The notes under the pieces were generated by a model, which was not told where the DNA came from, did no database searches, and saw only the letters and a list, made by a program, of their open reading frames with translations. From Limnomonas spitsbergensis (taxonomy: Eukaryota; Chlorophyta; Chlorophyceae; Chlamydomonadales): DNA of 64,000 nt. The position numbers and the translations under genes were made by a program. The stretch lies in the NCBI GenBank assembly GCA_037349105.1, contig JAYJMM010000071.1:1360750-1424749 (forward strand), read 5' to 3'. Shown here piece after piece: positions 55,600 to 64,000 of the stretch (positions are counted from its first letter, which is position 1; each line of letters opens with the position of its first letter).

Positions 55600-56960
55600 C
55601 ATCTGGCCGCTGTTTGTGCTTCCAGGTTTTAGGGTAAAGCATCTGGCCGCTGTTTGTGCTTCCAGGTTTTAGGGTTAAGCATCTGGCTGCTGTTTCTGCT
55701 TCCAGTTTTAGGGTTGAGCATCTGGCTGCTGTTTCTGCTTCCAGGTTTTAGGTCTAACCATCTGGCTGCTGTTTCTGATTCCAGGTTTTAGGTTTAAGCA
55801 TCTGGCCGATGTTTTTTTGCTTGCAGGTTTAGGGTTAAGCATCTGGCTGCTGTTTCTGCTTCCAGGTTTTAGGTTAAGCATCTGGCTGTTGTTTCTGCTT
55901 CCAGGTTTAGGGTTAACCATCTGGCTGCTGTTTCTGATTCCAGGTTTTAGGTTTAAGCATCTGGCCGATGTTTCTGCTTCCAGGTTTAGGGTTAAGTATC
56001 TGGCCGCTGTTCGTGCTTCCAGGTTTAAGGGTTACGTATCTGGCCGCTGTTTGTGCTTCCAGGTTTTAGGGTTAAGTATCTGGCCGCTGTTTGTGCTTCC
56101 AGGTTTTAGGGTTACGTATCTGGCCGCTGTTTCTGCTTCCAGGTTTTAGGGTTACGTATCAGGCCGCTGTTTGTGCTTCCAGGTTTTAGGGTTACGTATC
56201 TGGCCGCTGTTTCTGCTTTCAGGTTTTAGGGTTAAGTATCTGGCCGCTGTTTCTGCTTCCAGGATTTAGGGTTAAGCATCTGGCCGCTGTTTGTGCTTCC
56301 AGGTTTTAGGGTTAAGCATCTGGCCGCTGTTTGTGCTTCCAGGTTTTAGGGTTAAGCATCTGGCTGCTGTTTTTGCTTCCAGTTTTAGGGTGGAGCATCT
56401 GGCTGCTGTTTCTGCTTCCAGGTTTTAGGTTTAACCATCTGGCTGCTGTTTCTGATTCCAGGTTTTAGGTTTAAGCATCTGGCCGATGTTTTTTTGCTTG
56501 CAGGTTTAGGGTTAAGCATCTGGCTGCTGTTTCTGCTTCCAGGTTTTAGGTTAAGCATCTGGCTGTTGTTTCTGCTTCCAGGTTTAGGGTTAACCATCTG
56601 GCTGCTGTTTCTGATTCCAGGTTTTAGGTTTAAGCATCTGGCCGATGTTTCTGCTTCCAGGTTTAGGGTTAAGTATCTGGCCGCTGTTTGTGCTTCCAGG
56701 TTTTAGGGTTACGTATCTGGCCGCTGTTTGTGCTTCCAGGTTTTAGGGTTAAGTATCTGGCCGCTGTTTCTGCTTCCAGGTTTTAGGGTTACGTATCAGG
56801 CCGCTGTTTGTGCTTCCAGGTTTTAGGGTTACGTATCTGGCCGCTGTTTCTGCTTTCAGGTTTTAGGGTTAAGTATCTGGCCGCTGTTTCTGCTTCCAGG
56901 ATTTAGGGTTAAGCATCTGGCTGCTGTTTGTGCTTCCAGGTTTTAGGGTTAAGCATCTGG
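55600..56960. repeat. 677-bp tandem duplication in the 40-bp array
   Basis: The variant GATGTTTTTTTGCTTGCAGG recurs at 55809 and 56486 with matching flanks. A second private pair, ATCAGGCCGCTG with CTGCTTTCAGG, recurs nearby at about 630 bp, showing one or two units lost since duplication. Confidence 0.7.
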
Positions 56961-57660
56961 CCGCTGTTTGTGCTTCCAGGTTTTAGGGTTAAGCATCTGG
57001 CTGCTGTGTCTGCTTCCAGATGTTAGGTTTAAGCATCTGGCTGCTGTTTCTGCTTCCAGGTTTTAGGTTTAACCATCTGGCTGCTGTTTCTGCTTCCAGG
57101 TTTTAGGTTTAAGCATCTGGCCGATGTTTCTGCTTGCAGGTTAAGGGTTAAGCATCTGGCTGCTGTTTCTGCTTCCAGGTTTTAGGTTAAGCATCTGCCT
57201 GTTGTTTCTGCTTCCAGGTTTAGGGTTAACCATCTGGCTGCTGTTTCTGCTTCCAGGTTTTAGGTTTAAGCATCTGGCCGATGTTTCTGCTTCCAGGTTT
57301 AGGGTTAAGCATCTGGCTGCTGTTTCTGCTTCCAGGTTTTAGGTTAAGCATCTGGCTGTTGTTTCTGCTTCCAGGTTTAGGGTTAACCATCTGGCTGCTG
57401 TTTCTGCTTCCAGGTTTTAGGGTTAAGCATCTGGCTGCTGTTTCTGCTTCCAGGTTTTAGGGTTAAGCATCTGGCCGCTGTTTGTGCTTCCAGGTTTAGG
57501 GTTAATCATCTGGCTGCTGTTTCTGCTTTCAGGTTTTAGGGTTAAGCATCTGGCTGTTGTTTCTGCTTCCAGGTTTAGGGTTAACCATCTGGCTGCTGTT
57601 TCTGCTTCCAGGTTTTAGGGTTAAGCATCTGGCTGCTGTTTCTGCTTCCAGGTTTTAGGG

Positions 57661-60600
57661 TTAATCATCTGGCTGCTGTTTCTGCTTTCAGGTTTTAGGG
57701 TTAAGTATCTGGCCGCTGTTTGTGCTTCCAGGTGTTAGGGTTACGTATCTGGCCGCTGTTTGTGCTTCCAGGTCTTAGGGTTAAGTATCTGGCCGCTGTT
57801 TGTGCTTCCAGGTGTTAGGGTTACGTATCTGGCCGCTGTTTCTGCTTCCAGGTTTTAGGGTTAAGCATCTGGCCGCTGTTTCTGCTTCCAGGTTTTAGGG
57901 TTACGTATCTGGCCGCTGTTTCTGCTTCCAGGTTTTAGGGTTAAGCATCTGGCCGCTGTTTGTGATTCCAGGTTGTAGATTTAAGCATCTGGCCGCTTTT
58001 TTTGCTTCCAGGTTTTAGGTTGAGCATCTGGCTGCTGTTTCAGCTTCCATGTTTTAGGGTAAAGAATCTGGCCGATGTTTCTGCTTCCAGGTTTTAGGGT
58101 AAAGCATCTGGCTGTTGTTTCTGCTTTTAGGTTTTAGGGTTAAGTATCTGGCCGCTGTGTCTGCTTCCAGGTTTTAGGGTTGCGCATCTGGCTGCTGTTT
58201 CTGCTTCCATGTTTTAGGGTTAAGTATCTGGCCGCTGTTTCTGCTTCCAGGTTTTAGGGTAAAGCATCTGGCTGTTGTTTCTGCTTCCAGGTTTTAGGGT
58301 TAAGTATCTGGCCGATGTTTCTGCTTCCAGGTTTTAGGGTTAAGCATCTGGCTGTTGTTTCTGCTTCCAGGTTTAGGGTTAAGCATCTGGCTGCTGTTTC
58401 TGCTTCCAGGTTTTAGGGTTAGGCATCTTCCTGCTGTGTCTGCTTCCAGGTTTTAGGGTTAAGCATCTGGCTGCTGTTTCTGCTTCCAGGTTTTAGGTTG
58501 AAGCATCTGGCTGCTGTTTCTGCTTCCAGGTTTAGGGTAAAGTATCTGGCCGCTGTTTGTGATTCCAGGTTTTAGGTTGAAGCATCTGGCCGCTGTTTCT
58601 GCATGCAGGTTTAGGGTTAAGCATCTGGCCGCTGTTTCTGCTTCCAGGTTTTAGGGTAAAGCATCTGGCTGCTGTTTCTGCTTCCAGGTTTTAGGGTTAA
58701 GCATCTGGCTGTTGTTTCTGCTTCCAGGTTTAGGGTTAAGCATCTGGCTGCTGTTTCTGCTTCCAGGTTTTAGGGTTAGGCATCTTCCTGCTGTGTCTGC
58801 TTCCAGGTTTTAGGGTTAAACATCTGGCTGCTGTTTCTGCTTCCAGGTTTTAGGGTTAAGCATCTGGCTGTTGTTTCTGCTTCCAGGTTTAGGGTAAAGT
58901 ATCTGGCCGCTGTTTGTGATTCCAGGTTTTAGGTTGAAGCATCTGGCCGCTGTTTCTGCATGCAGGTTTAGGGTTAAGCATCTGGCTGCTGTTTCTGCTT
59001 CCAGGTTTTAGGGTTAAGTATCTGGCCGCTGTTTGTGCTTCCAGGTTTTAGGGTTCCGTATCTGGCCGCTGTTTCTGCTTCCAGGTTTTAGGGTTAAGTA
59101 TCTGGCCGCTGTTTGTGCTTCCATGTTTAGGGTTACGTATCTGGCCGCTGTTTCTGCTTCCAGGTTTTAGGGTTGAGCATCTGGCTGCTATTTCTGCTTC
59201 CAGGTTTTAGGGTAAAGTATCTGGCCGCTGTTTGTGCTTCCATGTTTTAGGGTTAAGCATCTGGCCGCTGTTTCTGCTTCCAGGTTTTAGGGTTAAGCAT
59301 CTGGCTGTTGTTTCTGCTTCCATGTTTAGGGTTAAGCATCTGGCTGTTGTTTCTGCTTCCAGGTTTAGGGTTAAGCATCTGGCTGCTGTTTCTGCTTCCA
59401 GGTTTTAGGGTTAAGCATCTGGCTGCTGTGTCTGCTTCCAGGTTATAGGGTTAAGCATCTGGCTGCTGTTTTTGCTTCCAGGTTTTAGGGTTTAGCATCT
59501 GGCTGTTGTTTCTGCTTCCAGGTTTAGGGTAAAGCATCTGGCTGTTGTTTGTGCTTCCAGGTTTAGGTTGAAGCATCTGGCTGCTGTTCCTGCTTCCAGG
59601 TTTTAAGGTTAAGCATCTGGCTGTTGTTTCTGCTTCCAGGTTTTAGGGTTAAGCATCTGTCTGCTGTTTCTGCTTCCAGGTTTTAGGGTTGAGCATCTGG
59701 CTGTTGTTTCTGCTTCCAGGTTTAGGGTTAACCATCTGGCTGCTGTTTCTGATTCCAGGTTTTAGGTTTAAGCATCTGGCCGATGTTTCTGCTTGCAGGT
59801 TTAGGGTTGAGCATCTGGCTGCTGTTTCTACTTCCAGGTTTTAGGGTTAAGTATCTGGCCGCTGTTTGTGCTTCCAGGTTTTAGGGTTACGTATCTGGCC
59901 GCTGTTTCTGCTTCCAGGTTTTAGGGTTAAGTATCTGGCCGCTGTTTGTGCTTCCAGGTTTTAGGGTTACGTATCTGGAGGCTGTTTCTGCTTCCAGGTT
60001 TTAGGGTTAAGCATCTGGCCGCTGTTTCTGCTTCCAGATTTAGGGTTAAGCATCTGGCCGCTGTTTGTGCTTCCAGGTTTTAGGGTTAATCATCTGGCTG
60101 CTGTTTCTGCTTTCAGGTTTTAGGGTTAAGTATCTGGCCGCTGTTTGTGCTTCCAGGTGTTAGGGTTACGTATCTGGCCGCTGTTTGTGCTTCCAGGTCT
60201 TAGGGTTAAGTATCTGGCCGCTGTTTGTGCTTCCAGGTGTTAGGGTTACGTATCTGGCCGCTGTTTCTGCTTCCAGGTTTTAGGGTTAAGCATCTGGCCG
60301 CTGTTTCTGCTTCCAGGTTTTAGGGTTACGTATCTGGCCGCTGTTTCTGCTTCCAGGTTTTAGGGTTAAGCATCTGGCCGCTGTTTGTGATTCCAGGTTG
60401 TAGATTTAAGCATCTGGCCGCTTTTTTTGCTTCCAGGTTTTAGGTTGAGCATCTGGCTGCTGTTTCAGCTTCCATGTTTTAGGGTTAAGAATCTGGCCGA
60501 TGTTTCTGCTTCCAGGTTTTAGGGTAAAGCATCTGGCTGTTGTTTCTGCTTCCAGGTTTTAGGGTTAAGTATCTGGCCGCTGTGTCTGCTTCCAGGTTTT

Positions 60601-62510
60601 AGGGTTGCGCATCTGGCTGCTGTTTCTGCTTCCATGTTTTAGGGTTAAGTATCTGGCCGCTGTTTCTGCTTCCAGGTTTTAGGGTAAAGCATCTGGCTGT
60701 TGTTTCTGCTTCCAGGTTTTAGGGTTAAGTATCTGGCCGATGTTTCTGCTTCCAGGTTTTAGGGTTAAGCATCTGGCTGTTGTTTCTGCTTCCAGGTTTA
60801 GGGTTAAGCATCTGGCTGCTGTTTCTGCTTCCAGGTTTTAGGGTTAGGCATCTTCCTGCTGTGTCTGCTTCCAGGTTTTAGGGTTAAGCATCTGGCTGCT
60901 GTTTCTGCTTCCAGGTTTTAGGTTGAAGCATCTGGCTGCTGTTTCTGCTTCCAGGTTTAGGGTAAAGTATCTGGCCGCTGTTTGTGATTCCAGGTTTTAG
61001 GTTGAAGCATCTGGCCGCTGTTTCTGCATGCAGGTTTAGGGTTAAGCATCTGGCCGCTGTTTCTGCTTCCAGGTTTTAGGGTAAAGCATCTGGCTGCTGT
61101 TTCTGCTTCCAGGTTTTAGGGTTAAGCATCTGGCTGTTGTTTCTGCTTCCAGGTTTAGGGTTAAGCATCTGGCTGCTGTTTCTGCTTCCAGGTTTTAGGG
61201 TTAGGCATCTTCCTGCTGTGTCTGCTTCCAGGTTTTAGGGTTAAGCATCTGGCTGCAGTTTCTGCTTCCAGGTTTTAGGGTTAAGCATCTGGCTGTTGTT
61301 TCTGCTTCCAGGTTTAGGGTAAAGTATCTGGCCGCTGTTTGTGATTCCAGGTTTTAGGTTGAAGCATCTGGCCGCTGTTTCTGCATGCAGGTTTAGGGTT
61401 AAGCATCTGGCTGCTGTTTCTGCTTCCAGGTTTTAGGGTTAAGTATCTGGCCGCTGTTTGTGCTTCCAGGTTTTAGGGTTCCGTATCTGGCCGCTGTTTC
61501 TGCTTCCAGGTTTTAGGGTTAAGTATCTGGCCGCTGTTTGTGCTTCCATGTTTAGGGTTACGTATCTGGCCGCTGTTTCTGCTTCCATGTTTTAGGGTTG
61601 AGCATCTGGCTGCTATTTCTGCTTCCAGGTTTTAGGGTAAAGTATCTGGCCGCTGTTTGTGCTTCCATGTTTTAGGGTTAAGCATCTGGCCGCTGTTTCT
61701 GCTTCCAGGTTTTAGGGTTAAGCATCTGGCTGTTGTTTCTGCTTCCATGTTTAGGGTTAAGCATCTGGCTGTTGTTTCTGCTTCCAGGTTTAGGGTTAAG
61801 CATCTGGCTGCTGTTTCTGCTTCCAGGTTTTAGGGTTAAGCATCTGGCTGCTGTGTCTGCTTCCAGGTTATAGGGTTAAGCATCTGGCTGCTGTTTTTGC
61901 TTCCAGGTTTTAGGGTTTAGCATCTGGCTGTTGTTTCTGCTTCCAGGTTTAGGGTAAAGCATCTGGCTGTTGTTTGTGCTTCCAGGTTTAGGTTGAAGCA
62001 TCTGGCTGCTGTTCCTGCTTCCAGGTTTTAAGGTTAAGCATCTGGCTGTTGTTTCTGCTTCCAGGTTTTAGGGTTAAGCATCTGTCTGCTGTTTCTGCTT
62101 CCAGGTTTTAGGGTTGAGCATCTGGCTGTTGTTTCTGCTTCCAGGTTTAGGGTTAACCATCTGGCTGCTGTTTCTGATTCCAGGTTTTAGGTTTAAGCAT
62201 CTGGCCGATGTTTCTGCTTGCAGGTTTAGGGTTGAGCATCTGGCTGCTGTTTCTACTTCCAGGTTTTAGGGTTAAGTATCTGGCCGCTGTTTGTGCTTCC
62301 AGGTTTTAGGGTTACGTATCTGGCCGCTGTTTCTGCTTCCAGGTTTTAGGGTTAAGTATCTGGCCGCTGTTTGTGCTTCCAGGTTTTAGGGTTACGTATC
62401 TGGCCGCTGTTTCTGCTTCCAGGTTTTAGGGTTAAGCATCTGGCCGCTGTTTCTGCTTCCAGATTTAGGGTTAAGCATCTGGCCGCTGTTTGTGCTTCCA
62501 GGTTTTAGGG
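57661..62510. repeat. 2425-bp tandem duplication in the 40-bp array
   Basis: Copies 57661-60085 and 60086-62510. TTAATCATCTGG at 57661 and 60086, GGTGTTAGGG at 57731 and 60156, and CAGCTTCCATG at 58041 and 60466 all give 2425. Sampled copy differences are single bases, for example TAAAGAATC versus TTAAGAATC. Confidence 0.87.
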
Positions 62511-63119
62511 TTAAGCATCTGGCCGCTGTTTCTGCTTCCAGGTTTTAGGGTTAAGCATCTGGCTGCTGTTTCTGTTAACAGTTTTAGGGTTAAGCATCTG
62601 GCTGCTGTTTCTGCTTCCAGGTTTTAGGTTTAACCATCTGGCTGCTGTATCTGATTCCAGGTTTTACGTTTAAGCATCTGGCTGCTGTTTCTGCTTGCAG
62701 GTTTAGGGTTAAGCATCTGGCTGCTGTTTCTGCTTCCAGTTTTTAGGTTAAGCATCTGGCTGTTGTTTCTGCTTCCAGGTTTAGGGTTAACCATCTGGCT
62801 GCTGTTTCTGATTCCAGGTTTTAGATTAAAGCATCTGGCCAATGTTTCTGCTTCCAGATTAAGGTTTAAGCATCTCTCTGCTGTTTCTGCTTCCAGGTTT
62901 TAGGGTTAAGTATCTGGCTGTTGTTTCTGCTTCCAGGTTTAGGGTAAAGCATCTGGCTGTTGTTTGTGCTTCCAGGTATAGGTTGAAGCATCTGGCTGCT
63001 GTTTCTGCTTCCAGGTTTTAAGGTTAAGCATCTGGCTGTTGTTTCTGCTTCCAGGTTTTAGGGTTAAGCATCTGGCTGCTGTGTCTGCTTCCAGGTTTTA
63101 GGGTGAAGCATCTGGCCGC

Positions 63120-64000
63120 TGTTTCTGCTTCCAGGTTTTAGGGTTGCGCATCTGGCTGCTGTTTCTGCTTCCATGTTTTAGGGTTAAGTATCTGGCCGCT
63201 GTTTCTGCTTCCAGGTTTTAGGGTAAAGCATCTGGCTGTTGTTTCTGCTTCCAGGTTTTAGGGTTAAGTATCTGGCCGATGTTTCTGCTTCCAGGTTTTA
63301 GGGTTAAGCATCTGGCTGTTGTTTCTGCTTCCAGGTTTAGGGTTAAGCATCTGGCTGCTGTTTCTGCTTCCAGGTTTTAGGGTTAGGCATCTTCCTGCTG
63401 TGTCTGCTTCCAGGTTTTAGGGTTAAGCATCTGGCTGCTGTTTCTGCTTCCAGGTTTTAGGGTTAAGCATCTGGCTGTTGTTTCTGCTTCCAGGTTTAAG
63501 GTAAAGCATCTGGCTGTTGTTTGTGCTTCCAGGTTTAGGTTGAAGCATCTGGCTGCTGTTTCTGCTTCCAGGTTTTAAGGTTAAGCATCTGGCTGTTGTT
63601 TCTGCTTCCAGGTTTTAGGGTTAAGCATCTGGCTGCTGTGTCTGCTTCCAGGTTTTAGGGTTGCGCATCTGGCTGCTGTTTCTGCTTCCATGTTTTAGGG
63701 TTAAGTATCTGGCCGCTGTTTCTGCTTCCAGGTTTTAGGGTAAAGCATCTGGCTGTTGTTTCTGCTTCCAGGTTTTAGGGTTAAGTATCTGGCCGATGTT
63801 TCTGCTTCCAGGTTTTAGGGTTAAGCATCTGGCTGTTGTTTCTGCTTCCAGGTTTAGGGTTAAGCATCTGGCTGCTGTTTCTGCTTCCAGGTTTTAGGGT
63901 TAGGCATCTTCCTGCTGTGTCTGCTTCCAGGTTTTAGGGTTAAGCATCTGGCTGCTGTTTCTGCTTCCAGGTTTTAGGGTTAAGCATCTGGCTGTTGTTT
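63120..64000. repeat. 517-bp tandem duplication at the right edge
   Basis: TTGCGCATCTGG at 63144 recurs at 63661 with the same following unit order, including the GGCATCTTCCTGCTG variant. The second copy is cut by the window end. The same unit order also occurs inside both 2425-bp copies. Confidence 0.78.

Larger units (their letters stand above)
18776..64000. repeat. 40-bp telomere-word satellite array
   Basis: About 1,100 tandem units, 40 bp (39 bp when one T is missing). Each consists of GGTTTTAGGGTTAAGC, ATCTGGCTGCTG and TTTCTGCTTCCA. TTTTAGGG is the Chlamydomonas telomere repeat, and the 39-bp form gives TTTAGGG, the plant type. Variant classes recur in fixed order: AAGCATCTGGCTGCTG, AAGTATCTGGCCGCTG with TTTGTGCTTCC, ACGTATCTGGCCGCTG, AACCATCTGG with TTTCTGATTCC, and GGCCGATG with TTGCAGG. 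That order makes higher-order blocks. Stops (TAG, TAA) fall in each unit, so the many 60-98 codon frames are shadows where single-base deletions shift phase. The array continues past 64000. Confidence 0.96.

Noticed and set aside
20834..62842. Many 60-98 codon frames such as the repeated Leu/Phe-rich 70-72 codon + strand frame
   Set aside because: They are frames of the 40-bp satellite between in-unit stops, copied by the segmental duplications.
18776..64000. CRISPR-like array
   Set aside because: Units abut without unique spacers; this is a simple satellite in a eukaryotic context.

Overview
The window looks like nuclear DNA of a chlorophyte green alga of the Chlamydomonas/Volvox kind (Chlamydomonadales), probably subtelomeric or otherwise satellite-rich. 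This is an inference. It rests on three things: very long tandem arrays whose units carry TTTTAGGG/TTTAGGG (the Chlamydomonas- and plant-type telomere words), one secreted (hydroxy)proline-rich glycoprotein gene of volvocine cell-wall architecture, and no bacterial gene organisation. About 56 kb of the 64 kb is tandem repeat. Most long open frames are by-products of repeat units that lack stops, and several of them do not begin with ATG.

Layout. 1-5490: C-rich 34-bp minisatellite with a superimposed ~830-970 bp higher-order repeat; it continues off the left edge. 5491-6235: short unique spacer with a degenerate telomere-like G-rich tract. 6236-7815: ~68-bp minisatellite whose units carry TTAGGGTTCAGGGTT. 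7816-12985: the only substantial non-satellite island. It holds the minus-strand glycoprotein gene (8807-10122), a 46-bp repeat downstream of it, a 128-bp element with 13-bp terminal inverted repeats and tRNA-like A/B boxes, a 36-bp near-perfect palindrome, and a dispersed ~56-bp repeat family. 12990-17765: 16-bp satellite, about 300 units. 17766-18775: GC-rich degenerate ~100-bp repeat. 18776-64000: a 40-bp telomere-word satellite of roughly 1,100 units. It has a diverged left edge, seven copies of a 208-bp interruption, and nested kilobase-scale tandem duplications; it runs off the right edge.

The one gene I would defend is the glycoprotein. It has a signal peptide, a ~230-residue ectodomain with N-glycosylation sequons, a ~173-residue Ser-Pro/poly-Pro rod, and a short basic tail. 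Its frame is broken twice. Each break is undone by removing a single base from a short homopolymer, so an assembly error and a young pseudogene are both possible. No pathway or operon-like cooperation can be read from the window. The rest of the interest lies in repeat evolution: telomere words inside satellites, variant-tagged segmental duplications, and short mobile-looking elements in the island.
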